Positions 45,922-54,619 of a stretch of DNA of 64,000 bases are shown here, piece after piece. Position numbers and translations under genes: made by a program. The stretch is from contig NZ_JADKYW010000003.1 in assembly GCF_015355785.1 (NCBI RefSeq), forward strand, positions 248,001 to 312,000. The letters are read 5' to 3'. Source of the stretch: Arthrobacter gandavensis. GTDB lineage: Bacteria; Actinomycetota; Actinomycetes; Actinomycetales; Micrococcaceae. Below the pieces are notes generated by a model that was given only the letters and a program-made list of their open reading frames with translations, was not told where the DNA came from and ran no database searches. Numbering within the stretch: the stretch's first letter is position 1; the number at the start of each line of letters is the position of its first letter.

Positions 45922-48618
45922 TTACTTGGAATACTGACTCTGCTGCCTGTTGCGGCGGCCTCCGCCGTCACCGAGCAGGCGCCTCAGTTCCGCCCGCCCG
46001 GAGACATGGAGCTTCAGGAAGATTCGTCCGAGGTGCCAGTCCACTGTCCGCGGCGACAGGTGCAGCTCAGTTCCCAGGCGGGCACTGCTTGCACCGGATG
46101 CGGCCCGGTGGGCCAGGTCCCGCTCAAAGTCCGAGAGGGTCTCCAGGCGGCTCTCGAGGCTGTTGGCGTCAGCCAGCATGCGGTAGCACTCGTTCGCCAC
46201 CATCCGCGCCTGCCGGCCCAGCTCCCGCTGGTTGGCTGTCTCAGCTGCGTCCTGCGCAGCCAGGGCAGCCCGATAACCGTGCAGGTAGAAGCCCCGCGCG
46301 AGCAGCGCATCAGCCGCGTCATAGAGATCCTGCGGTGTTTTCTCCACGAGCCCGGCCCCGAGGGTCTGCCACATGCGGGCCGACGTGCCGTGCCCGGCGG
46401 CTGCAGTGGTCTTCAGCATCGCAGCGGCCGATGCGTCTCCGGAGAGGGCTGCCGCTGACAGGCATAGAACTGCTGCGGGATAGTTGCCCCGGTCCGCAGC
46501 CCGGCGCCCCTGCGAGGCAAGCTCGGCGGACGGCTCTGCTCCGGGGCTGAAGCGAAGTGCCGCGGCCCGCTGGAAGTAGCGAGTTGCCGTGAGCACGTGT
46601 GAGGCGGGTGCAGCCTTGAAATCCGGGACGGCGGCGAGGCATTCAGACATCCGTTCCCAGTCGCCCCGCTCTGCGTAGCAGTAGCCCATGGCCGCGAGTG
46701 CGAGCGGCAGCAGCTCTCCCCGGTCGTCGACTTCGAGCTGGCGATGAGCGGGAATCAGGCAGTCCAGGGCAGCGTCGGACCTGCCGCACAGTGCGTGGAG
46801 CACGCCGGCCGGCAGCTCCGACCAGGCACTCAGATGGGTTTCCAGGTAACGGACTTTCCTGGCGTGCTCCAGCATTTCCAGTGCCCGCAGCGGTTCGGCA
46901 CACATGATGTAGGTGCACAGGATGCCGTTCAGGGTTTCGGCACCGGCGGCGAGTGGCAGCCCACGAGAGTCTTTCAGGCTCGCCCAGAGCTCCCCGGCCT
47001 CCAGCAGTGCTTCCTGCGTCCTGCCCTCCAAAGCCAGGAGCTGGCAGCGGCTGGCCCTGGCCGGCAGCTGGACGGCGGCAGGAACCGCCCAGTCAAGACA
47101 GAGCGTCCCGAGATCGCGCGGAGCGAGCGTCGGATCGGACTCAATCGCGGCAAGGGCGGCTCGGGCCGCCGTCACCTGCTGCAGGCATTCAGTTCGCTCA
47201 GGGTCAGGCCGGAGCTGCGCTGCGGCTTCTGCCAGCTCCAGCGCTTCCGGCGGCGACACTCGGGGCGAGGGCACCGCACGGGCCACCATGGCCAGCTCCA
47301 GCAGGGCCGGTACCGTGATTGAGGGATCGTCCAGCTCAAGGAGTTGCTCCAGCTCTGCCAGGGCCGACTCCATCTCATGCAGAGCACGAAGTGCGCGGGC
47401 GCGTTGGAGCTGAAGCCGGGGGTGCGGTCCCGGAGCCTGGACAGCTTCAGCGATCCTCAGGGCGGCGGTGGGCTCCCCGTCGCAGTTAGCGGCTGCGCAG
47501 GCACGGGCGGCGAATTCGGCACCGACGGGACTGCCGGCGGCGGCAGCCCACAAAGCGTAGGCCCTGGCAGGACGGTCCGGCCAGGTTTCAGGATCCAGGC
47601 CTGCCGCACGCAGCTCCTGCCAAAGTTCGAAGAAGTGGCCGATGGGTACCCGCTCGGCAACCAGGCGGGCGTAGAGCGGGTCCCGAAGCGATACCGATCC
47701 CTCCCCATAGCTGACGGTCAGCACGCCCCGTTCTTCCAGGGCTTCGACGCTTTGGGCATCCGCCACATCCAGCAGCGCACGCAGGGGTATCCCGGGGCAC
47801 AGAGACACCAAGTCCACGATCAGCTGCTCCGGGACGCTCAGCCGGCGGTACCAGGTTCCAAGCCAGTCCGAGATTTCCCCGCTGAAGGAGAGCGGACCGG
47901 CGAGGGTCCAGACTCCGCTCCGCTCCCGTAACCGCCCGGCGTTCATCTGGTCTCGGCACAGCAGCGTAGCAAAAAGCGGATTTCCCCGCGCTTGGCGCCA
48001 GACGGCGTGCGCCGCCAGCGCTGACAGCCTACCGCCGGTGATCCCTTCCATAAGGGCAACTGAATTCTTCGGGTCCAGCGGACTTAGGTCAATCCTGCGG
48101 ATCATTCCCTCGGACCATAGCCGCACCAGTTCTTCTCCGCAGCTCAGCACGTCCGGAGTGGTGGCCAGCATGGCGGCAGCGGACTGGCGCGTCAGCTGGA
48201 CGAGGGCGTTCTGGCTCAGTGCATCAAGTTCATGGAGGTTATCCACTACCAGCAGGGTCCGCCGTCCGCCCGCACGTGCCGCCAGGTGTTCCTGCAGCGC
48301 CCGCAGGACGTGCACCGGATTATCCAGCGGAGTTTCCGGCATCTCGCTGAGCACCCAGGCCAGCGCCCCGTAGGCTGTTCCGGCGGAGAAGCTGGTGCCG
48401 CGCACATATACTATGTGGAAGTCCTGCCGGGTTGCCGTGGCTGCGGCATTGGCCAGGGCCGTCTTCCCGATTCCCGCGGGGCCGACGATCACAGCGCCGC
48501 CGTTGGACTTGATTGCGGAGACTGCCGCGCTTAGCTCCTCCGACCGTCCGGCCAGCCGTGGCTGCGCCCTGACGGCCGCGTGTTCGCGACAGAGCGGTGG
48601 GGGTGGTGCAACGCGCAT
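45922..48618 (-). CDS. LuxR-family regulator with STAND ATPase domain (R3)
   Basis: 898-aa paralogue. Walker A GPAGIGKT is at about 46-53, Walker B TLLVVDNLHELDALS, then a helical repeat middle. The C-terminal HTH belongs to a second class: HLSPRTVDWHLGRIFLKLHV, sharing its recognition helix with R5 rather than with R1/R2/R4. ATG 48616-48618 has CAGGGA six bases upstream and is preferred over TTG 48636. The stop codon overlaps a TACTTGG on the other strand (45923-45929). Confidence 0.9.
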   Translation of the reverse strand: MRVAPPPPLCREHAAVRAQPRLAGRSEELSAAVSAIKSNGGAVIVGPAGIGKTALANAAATATRQDFHIVYVRGTSFSAGTAYGALAWVLSEMPETPLDNPVHVLRALQEHLAARAGGRRTLLVVDNLHELDALSQNALVQLTRQSAAAMLATTPDVLSCGEELVRLWSEGMIRRIDLSPLDPKNSVALMEGITGGRLSALAAHAVWRQARGNPLFATLLCRDQMNAGRLRERSGVWTLAGPLSFSGEISDWLGTWYRRLSVPEQLIVDLVSLCPGIPLRALLDVADAQSVEALEERGVLTVSYGEGSVSLRDPLYARLVAERVPIGHFFELWQELRAAGLDPETWPDRPARAYALWAAAAGSPVGAEFAARACAAANCDGEPTAALRIAEAVQAPGPHPRLQLQRARALRALHEMESALAELEQLLELDDPSITVPALLELAMVARAVPSPRVSPPEALELAEAAAQLRPDPERTECLQQVTAARAALAAIESDPTLAPRDLGTLCLDWAVPAAVQLPARASRCQLLALEGRTQEALLEAGELWASLKDSRGLPLAAGAETLNGILCTYIMCAEPLRALEMLEHARKVRYLETHLSAWSELPAGVLHALCGRSDAALDCLIPAHRQLEVDDRGELLPLALAAMGYCYAERGDWERMSECLAAVPDFKAAPASHVLTATRYFQRAAALRFSPGAEPSAELASQGRRAADRGNYPAAVLCLSAAALSGDASAAAMLKTTAAAGHGTSARMWQTLGAGLVEKTPQDLYDAADALLARGFYLHGYRAALAAQDAAETANQRELGRQARMVANECYRMLADANSLESRLETLSDFERDLAHRAASGASSARLGTELHLSPRTVDWHLGRIFLKLHVSGRAELRRLLGDGGGRRNRQQSQYSK
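45923..45929 (+). promoter_or_regulatory. TACTTGG overlapping the R3 stop codon
   Basis: Exact motif copy on the plus strand over the last R3 codons, 27 bp from the copy at 45890. It may be part of the R2 regulatory region, or chance. Confidence 0.25.
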
Positions 48619-48747
48619 GTAAATTCCCTGCCTCAAGGTGTGGGCCCGAGACAGAGCGTAGATTCAGGCAATCCCGCCGCCAACACGTAGTTGGTACTGG
48701 CTTTGGACCACTTGCTGCCAGCGTCCAGGCTGCCTGAGAGCAGTGAC

Positions 48748-48754
48748 TACTTGG
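48748..48754 (+). promoter_or_regulatory. TACTTGG half-site upstream of R3
   Basis: Exact copy about 130 bp upstream of the R3 ATG, in the 182-bp gap between R4 and R3. Confidence 0.4.
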
Positions 48755-48800
48755 GAGGAGCGGACACACGATGCCAGGCTGGACCGGCGACTCGCGGAAA

Positions 48801-51482
48801 CTACTCGCCCATCAGCTCGGCGGTGAGCTCCTCACGCCTGCTGATGCCGAGTTTCTCGAAGATGCGGTAGATGTGTCCCTCCACGGTCCGGACCGAGAGG
48901 AAGAGCTGTCCGGCGATCTCCGCATTGCGGCAGCCCCTCGCAACCAGCCTGGCGACGTCCTTCTCGCGGCGCGTTAGGGACGGCGGCGCTGGGCTGCGTC
49001 CGGGCTCGGATCCTGCCAGGCGTTTGCCGATCACGCGCTGGACCCGCTGAATTTGGTTGCGGTCACCCCCGGCCTTGGCGATACGGAGTGCCTCCTGCAG
49101 CGCAAGGACCCCTAGGGCATTTGCCTCTGCGTCCGCCGGCTCGGAGGCGAAGCGGAGGAGCGCCGATACGTCCTGGTCCAGGACCGACCGGGCAAACAGC
49201 TTCACCGCGCGTCCCCTCGGGCCCTGGATGTCTTCGGAGAGCTTCAGCAGGCGGTTCATGACGGTAGGGTCACCTGCCCGCATGCTCAGGCAGCGCAGTT
49301 CGAATTCGGCTGCAGGCAGGCCCTGTTCCTCTGCCTGCTCTCCTGCTTCACGCAGTGCTGCCAGCACTTTTGCATCTCCGGTTCTGGCATAGCCGGCCGC
49401 AAGCCGGTTGCCCCTCGCGATGAACCGGGTGCTGAGGGTTCCCCGCGAAGTGATCCTGTCACAGTCGGCCAGCAGCTCGTCCGCTCGCGACAGGTCTCCT
49501 GCACGCGCGGCCAGCTGGGCAGCTATCGACAGGGCCACGGGCAGGTTGCCGTCCGGGTCGTGGGTACGCATCCCCTCGATGGCAGCCATCAGCTTCGGCC
49601 GGGCCGCTTCCATGTTCCCGCGTCTCAGCTCCATGACGGCAAGGCACATATCCACCGTGCCGCCCACCCTCAGCGAACTCCGCGACACCGCCAGCAGGTC
49701 CTCGTGAACTGTGCTGAGGACCTCGTCCCAGTAACCAGACCACAGCAGCGCAGACAGGTGCCGGTGCAGGACGAACTGATAGTAGGTCAGGAACCGGTGT
49801 TCGCTGTGGGCTACTATTCCCAGCGCCTCCCGGGTGAGCTGCACCGCACTTTCCGCACGGCCGCTGCAGGAGAGGATTTCGCCCAGGATCGTAAGGGATA
49901 CCATCACCGCTTCAGCGTCCTGCGCCTGCCTGGCCTCGGCGAGCAGCTCCCTGACGGATGCTTCCTTCGCCCTGTGGTTGCCCGCGGCGACTTCTACCAG
50001 CGCCGACAGGAGGGATGCTCCGCGCCGTGATGAGTCCAGGTCCGCCCTCAGCTCCGCGTCAAGGGTACCGGAGGCCTCCGCCGCCGCCTCGATGCGCTGT
50101 ATCGCAGCCTCCCAGTCGGCGCGTGCTTCGTGGAGGCCGTCCACCTCGCCAGTTAGTCTTTGCAGCAGCTGCACGCGCAGCAGGGTTCCAAGTTTCGCGG
50201 TCGTCAGGTCCGCCGCGGTTTCGACGGTTCCGGTCACGAGTTCCAACGCAGTATTGAAGTTTGCGCGGTTATAGTGGGCACGGGCCATCTGGATCCTGGC
50301 GCCAGGGAGCAGGGCAGGGTCTTTGATTTCGCCGGCGGCGCGGAGCGCGAAATCGCTGTCGAAGAAGTTGTTGGCCATGTATGCCGCCCGCAGCAGCTGC
50401 CCATCCGGAACCTCGGCTCCGCAGTCCAGCGACCAGGCGACGCTTCGCAGCAGTCCGTCCATTGACTCCGTGTCGTCCGGCATGACCTCCTGGACCCGCC
50501 GGCGCAGCCGGGCGCTTCGAGCCGCAGGAACCATGTGGCGCACCAGCTGGCCGTACAACGGGTGCCGCGGCCGCAGCAGCCTGTTCCCTTCATCCTCCAC
50601 GCTGACCAGGTTTGCGGCAGTCAGGGCGTCAACTGAGCGGTGGAGACCAAGTTTGAAGGCGACAGCCACCGGCACCGGCTCTGCGAGCGCGATGATCTCC
50701 ATCGCTTCCCGCTCGTCGGTGGAGAGCCCTGAGAGCTGCACCTTGAGCAGGTCAGCCAACCGCCCCTGGGGCGGATCGGTGCTGACTCCCATCAGCCACA
50801 CACCGTGGCGTTCGGTCAGCGCCCCTGTCCTGCGGTTTTCGGCGATCAGGGCCAGCGTGAACATGGGGTTCCCGCCGCTGCGGATGGCGAGTTCGGCGCT
50901 GGTGGTAGTAAGCACCGGCCCGCCGAGCACCTGGGTACAGAGTTCATGGACCTGCGCTTCGGTGAACGGCTGGAGATGGTGCCGGGAGATGGCACCGCTC
51001 CATACCTGCGCCGGAATCCCGGCCGGTATTTCAGTGATGCTCCTGGTCAGGGCCAGCATCCGCACCCGTCCGGAGGCCATCAGCTGGGAAAGCAGGTCGG
51101 CGCTGGCTTCGTCCAGCGCGTGTGCGTCGTCGACGACCAGCAGCGGGGTGGCACCGGTGTCCTGTACCGCTGCCGGACGCACTCTTCCCAGCAGCGCCCG
51201 CATCACTGCCAGGGGTGAGTCCGTGTCATTCGCGGACAGCACGGGCAGCAACGGCGCCAGGGCACCAAACGGGATGCCGGTCAGTGCTGAACTGGCATGG
51301 ATCCGGAATACCGGCATCTCGTGTTCGAGTTCACGGATGACGACGCCGGCAAGGGCGCTCTTGCCCATGCCTGCCTCGGCCACCAGCAGGGCGCCGCTCA
51401 GTTCAGCGGAGCGCACGTCGGCCAGGACTGCCTGGGTTTCCTTCTCCCGGCCTACCAGCTGCTGTGTCGCAAAGCCCTGCAT
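48801..51482 (-). CDS. LuxR-family regulator with STAND ATPase domain (R4)
   Basis: 893-aa paralogue, closest by eye to R1 in the ATPase part: VFRIHASSALTGIPFGALAP in R4 matches YRIHSSPVLARIPYGALTP in R1. Walker A AEAGMGKS is at about 35-42, Walker B LLVVDDAHALDEAS, and the HTH is LTRREKDVARLVARGCRNAE with FLSVRTVEGHIYRIF. The ATG at 51480-51482 has GGGGGAAG upstream, and the gene starts inside the end of R5 (31-bp overlap), so the two must share a transcript. Confidence 0.92.
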   Translation of the reverse strand: MQGFATQQLVGREKETQAVLADVRSAELSGALLVAEAGMGKSALAGVVIRELEHEMPVFRIHASSALTGIPFGALAPLLPVLSANDTDSPLAVMRALLGRVRPAAVQDTGATPLLVVDDAHALDEASADLLSQLMASGRVRMLALTRSITEIPAGIPAQVWSGAISRHHLQPFTEAQVHELCTQVLGGPVLTTTSAELAIRSGGNPMFTLALIAENRRTGALTERHGVWLMGVSTDPPQGRLADLLKVQLSGLSTDEREAMEIIALAEPVPVAVAFKLGLHRSVDALTAANLVSVEDEGNRLLRPRHPLYGQLVRHMVPAARSARLRRRVQEVMPDDTESMDGLLRSVAWSLDCGAEVPDGQLLRAAYMANNFFDSDFALRAAGEIKDPALLPGARIQMARAHYNRANFNTALELVTGTVETAADLTTAKLGTLLRVQLLQRLTGEVDGLHEARADWEAAIQRIEAAAEASGTLDAELRADLDSSRRGASLLSALVEVAAGNHRAKEASVRELLAEARQAQDAEAVMVSLTILGEILSCSGRAESAVQLTREALGIVAHSEHRFLTYYQFVLHRHLSALLWSGYWDEVLSTVHEDLLAVSRSSLRVGGTVDMCLAVMELRRGNMEAARPKLMAAIEGMRTHDPDGNLPVALSIAAQLAARAGDLSRADELLADCDRITSRGTLSTRFIARGNRLAAGYARTGDAKVLAALREAGEQAEEQGLPAAEFELRCLSMRAGDPTVMNRLLKLSEDIQGPRGRAVKLFARSVLDQDVSALLRFASEPADAEANALGVLALQEALRIAKAGGDRNQIQRVQRVIGKRLAGSEPGRSPAPPSLTRREKDVARLVARGCRNAEIAGQLFLSVRTVEGHIYRIFEKLGISRREELTAELMGE

Positions 51483-54103
51483 TCTTCCCCCAAACCTGAT
51501 TCTGCGGAGCGGAGAACATCCCGCAACTCAGTTCTTCCCGACACGTGCAGCTTGCGAAACAGTTTGTTTAGGTGCCAGTCCACGGTGCGCGGCGACAGGT
51601 GCAGCTCTTCCGCGATATGGTTCCTGGACGCTGGCGCGGCTGCCAGCTTCACCAGGTGCGTTTCGAAGTCACTGAGTCCTGTCAGCATGTATTGAATGCT
51701 GTTTTCCCGCAGGAGCCGGCGGTAGGCCGCGTTCTCCACTGCGGCGGCCCGGCGGGCGATGCTGCCCCCGCCGTCGGCAGCCATGCTCCGGACCAGGCCT
51801 GCGGCGCGGTGCGCCAGCAGGTGGTGGCCCAGTTGCGCAGCCCCTTCTGCGGCTTGGAGCAGGGCCCATGGATCACTGCCCAGCAGCCCCCGGGCGTAGG
51901 ATCCCAAGGTCTCGGCCCAGCGTCCCGTGGCGGTGGACGCGAGCCGCGCCAGGTTCGCCGCAGCGGTGAGGTCTCCGGCCGAAGCAGCAGCTTCGTAGCA
52001 GCCCAGGGCAAAGGAAATGTTTCCGCGGGTTTCTGCCTCCTCCGCCATCTGCACCAGGCCGCGCGCCGCGGCATCTCTCTCCCGGCCCTGCAGGGCCAGT
52101 ATCCGGAAGAACTCCGTCACCCGCGAGGCATGCCAGGACGGGCGGTTGCGGAACCGGGGAGCGAGCTCCTGGTACACGGAGGCGCGTGCGGTATTTCCAC
52201 TCAGTCCGTGGGCGTAGGACAGAAGTGCCGCGGCCAGGGGCAGCAGGTCCTGGGCATCCCGGAACCGCAGCTGGCTCACCGCCGGTTCAAGCGCCTCCAC
52301 CGCGGCATCGGACTCGCCTGCAGCCGCGCGGACCACGCCCCAAACCAGCTCACCGGCCGTACCGTAGTCGGCTTCCAGGGCACCGTCAGTGCTTTCGCGG
52401 ACAAAGCGCAGTGCGCGCTTCAAGTCACCGGCAGCATAGAACGCGTAGAAAAGGCGGTTCAGGATGATGCTCCGGTCGGGCGCCGGAAAAGGTGCACGCA
52501 GCAGTTCCCGGTGTTCCTCCACCAGCTGCAGCGCTGCTCCTGCGCTACCGGTAACGGCCAGGGCTTCCGCAGCTGCCGCGACCGCGCGGGCGCGCGTCCT
52601 GTCCGCTATGCCACGGCGGACGGCGAGTGCGGAAAGGGACTGGACCACCGCGGCGTAATTTCCCTCGGCCAGCTGGAGTTCCGCCTTGGCGTAATCGATG
52701 TCGGCAGCGGTTTCCGGGCTGTCGGCAACACCGGTAGGCGGGCCGAGCCTGTCCAGGACCAAGGCCGGGGCGTCCGCCTTTGAGAGGCTGCGCAGCAGCG
52801 CCGCCTTCAGGAGCATGATCGCGACCCAGGTCTTCCGGTCCCCCGCATCGAGTCCGGATTCGGCAGCCGCCAGGACGCCCAGGGCTTTCTGGTCCTCTCC
52901 CAGTGCCATCAGTGCCCGGATTTCCTCCAGGACCAGGCCGTCCTCGCGGGTTCCAGGAGCGGCCGATCCAACGAAGGCCAGCGCCAGCGAGGGCCTGCCG
53001 GAATCGTTTGCGTAGGCGGCAGCCTCCTTGAGGAGCCGAGGCCCCGGGTCCGCCTCGCAGTCCAGCGACCAGGCGACTAAACCGGCCAGCGCGGCCGGGG
53101 CGAGGCTCCCGGGGTCCTGGAGGACATCGGTCAGCTCCTTCCACCGCTCATGGCTGCGCCCCAGCGGAACATTTGCGGCCACCACCGAGGCGAAGAACGG
53201 GTCGGACAGCACCACGGCCGGCAGCGTTCCGCGCTTCAGGGTCACCAGCCCCTCTTCTTCCAGCGCATCCAGGGTTTCCGCGGGCACCAGCTCGCACGCT
53301 GCGGCCAGGGGCAGCGGGCTAACCCGGGAGAGGACTTCGACCAGTTTCCGGCAATCTGCAGGAAGCCTGGACAACTGTTTATCAAAGAGCTCGGCAACGG
53401 CTCCCGTGTGCACGTATGTCCCGGCTCGGACCCACGTCTGTTCAGAGAGAACCAGGCGGCCCTGCCTCACCTGTTCCGCCGTCATCAGGACGGTGAAATG
53501 CGGATTGCCGCGGGTCTCCGCCCACATTGTCCGGGCTGCGGGTTCAGAAACCGGCCCGCTCAGGAAGCCTGCCATCAACGTCCGGGTTTCGGTCTGGCTG
53601 AGGGGCTCCACGTCTATTCTGTCCAGGTGCCCGTCCGCCCACAGCGACAGGATTTCCGGTTCCGCCTGGACCAGGTCCGTTGCCGTCGCCGCGAGCGTGA
53701 CTTCCCCGCCCCGCACCAGCTGTGCCACGACCTGGACGGAGAGGTCATCGAGTTCATCCACGTCATCCACCACGAGCAGCAGCGGCAGGCCCGCTGCCTT
53801 CGAACGCAGGAGACGGCGGACTTCCTGGAGAGCGCTCACGGGATTCAGTCCACCGGCCAGCGGCATCTCGCTGATCAGCGGCGCCAGCGCCCCATAGGGA
53901 GTGCGCCGTGAAACTTCCGTCCCGTACAGCGCTTCGATCCGGTATCCCCGGGCACGCTCCGTCAGCGCCTGAGCAAGCGCACTCTTCCCTATCCCCTGTG
54001 GCCCGACGATGAGGGCCCCCCGTCCTTCGGCCAGGGCGGAGTCCATGCGTCCAAGAAGAGCGTCCCGGCCTACGAGTCCCGCCAATGGCCCGGGCAGCCT
54101 CAT
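51452..54103 (-). CDS. LuxR-family regulator with STAND ATPase domain (R5)
   Basis: 883-aa paralogue and first gene of the array. Walker A GPQGIGKS is at about 34-41, Walker B LLLVVDDVDELDDLS, and the HTH has HLSPRTVDWHLNKLFRKLHV, the same class as R3. The ATG at 54101-54103 has no SD but overlaps the stop of a short SD-led frame (54100-54165), so its translation is probably coupled to it. Its 3' end overlaps R4 by 31 bp. Confidence 0.9.
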   Translation of the reverse strand: MRLPGPLAGLVGRDALLGRMDSALAEGRGALIVGPQGIGKSALAQALTERARGYRIEALYGTEVSRRTPYGALAPLISEMPLAGGLNPVSALQEVRRLLRSKAAGLPLLLVVDDVDELDDLSVQVVAQLVRGGEVTLAATATDLVQAEPEILSLWADGHLDRIDVEPLSQTETRTLMAGFLSGPVSEPAARTMWAETRGNPHFTVLMTAEQVRQGRLVLSEQTWVRAGTYVHTGAVAELFDKQLSRLPADCRKLVEVLSRVSPLPLAAACELVPAETLDALEEEGLVTLKRGTLPAVVLSDPFFASVVAANVPLGRSHERWKELTDVLQDPGSLAPAALAGLVAWSLDCEADPGPRLLKEAAAYANDSGRPSLALAFVGSAAPGTREDGLVLEEIRALMALGEDQKALGVLAAAESGLDAGDRKTWVAIMLLKAALLRSLSKADAPALVLDRLGPPTGVADSPETAADIDYAKAELQLAEGNYAAVVQSLSALAVRRGIADRTRARAVAAAAEALAVTGSAGAALQLVEEHRELLRAPFPAPDRSIILNRLFYAFYAAGDLKRALRFVRESTDGALEADYGTAGELVWGVVRAAAGESDAAVEALEPAVSQLRFRDAQDLLPLAAALLSYAHGLSGNTARASVYQELAPRFRNRPSWHASRVTEFFRILALQGRERDAAARGLVQMAEEAETRGNISFALGCYEAAASAGDLTAAANLARLASTATGRWAETLGSYARGLLGSDPWALLQAAEGAAQLGHHLLAHRAAGLVRSMAADGGGSIARRAAAVENAAYRRLLRENSIQYMLTGLSDFETHLVKLAAAPASRNHIAEELHLSPRTVDWHLNKLFRKLHVSGRTELRDVLRSAESGLGEECRALRHSSW

Positions 54104-54165
54104 GTTGCGCCGGCGGGACGCTGATGCGGACCGCCGGCCGGCCCGTACGAAGCAGGCCCTCCCAT
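54100..54165 (-). CDS. 21-aa leader peptide coupled to R5 (candidate)
   Basis: A 21-codon frame beginning MGGPASYGPAGGPHQ starts at ATG 54163-54165 behind GGGGGGAGAACT, a strong SD, and ends in TGA overlapping the R5 ATG (ATGA). R5 has no SD of its own. The frame is open further upstream, but only this ATG has an SD. It may be a translational coupler or a regulatory leader; expression is unproven. Confidence 0.45.
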   Translation of the reverse strand: MGGPASYGPAGGPHQRPAGAT

Positions 54166-54400
54166 AGTTCTCCCCCCAGATCCCCGATCAATTGCATGGT
54201 CGGTTCGCTCAAAGCTGCGCGACAGATCAAACCACTGCCGAAAGAGTACGCTCCAACGGCGCCCATAGGAAGCTATCCGAACACAGGAATTTGGGCCGGG
54301 AACCGTGGAGCGGCTGTCCGGAGCATTCTTGGGTTTTGGGGGTCGGCATTTGACGCTGGGCGGTATGCCCAAAAGTGGGGGAAATGGAGAAACTGAAAGG

Positions 54401-54453
54401 GACCGGCGCCGGGATGGGGGTGGCCCAGTCTCGGAGGCCTCCCGACGCCGGCC
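54401..54453 (-). terminator. likely terminator of the glmU-prs-rplY-pth unit
   Basis: GACCGGCGCCGGGA (54401-54414) pairs with TCCCGACGCCGGCC (54440-54453), 12 of 14 pairs. On the minus strand it is followed by TCCCTTTCAGTTTCTCC, a T-rich run, 167 bp past the pth stop. Confidence 0.55.
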
Positions 54454-54565
54454 CCGCTTCAGGAGCCCGAAGGCTACCGCCAGTCTAGGCCCGGCGCCGG
54501 GACCAAACAATGCTTGTGTGGGTGACCGCGAGCACGGGTTCTATACCTAAATATTGAGCGGAGCC

Positions 54566-54572
54566 TACTTGG
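54566..54572 (+). promoter_or_regulatory. TACTTGG half-site upstream of R5
   Basis: Exact copy in the gap between pth and the R5 leader, about 460 bp upstream of the R5 ATG. Confidence 0.35.
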
Positions 54573-54619
54573 GTGCAATGACCAGCAGGTATGTCCTCGA
54601 AAAGGCGCCGGCAGCCGGC

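Larger units (their letters stand above)
54166..54619. other. R5 upstream region / pth 3' gap
   Basis: About 450 bp without a recognised gene. It holds the hairpin at 54401-54453, an AT-rich stretch CTATACCTAAATATT (54541-54555) unlike its surroundings that may hold a promoter, and TACTTGG at 54566. The R5 transcript probably starts in this region. Confidence 0.5.
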
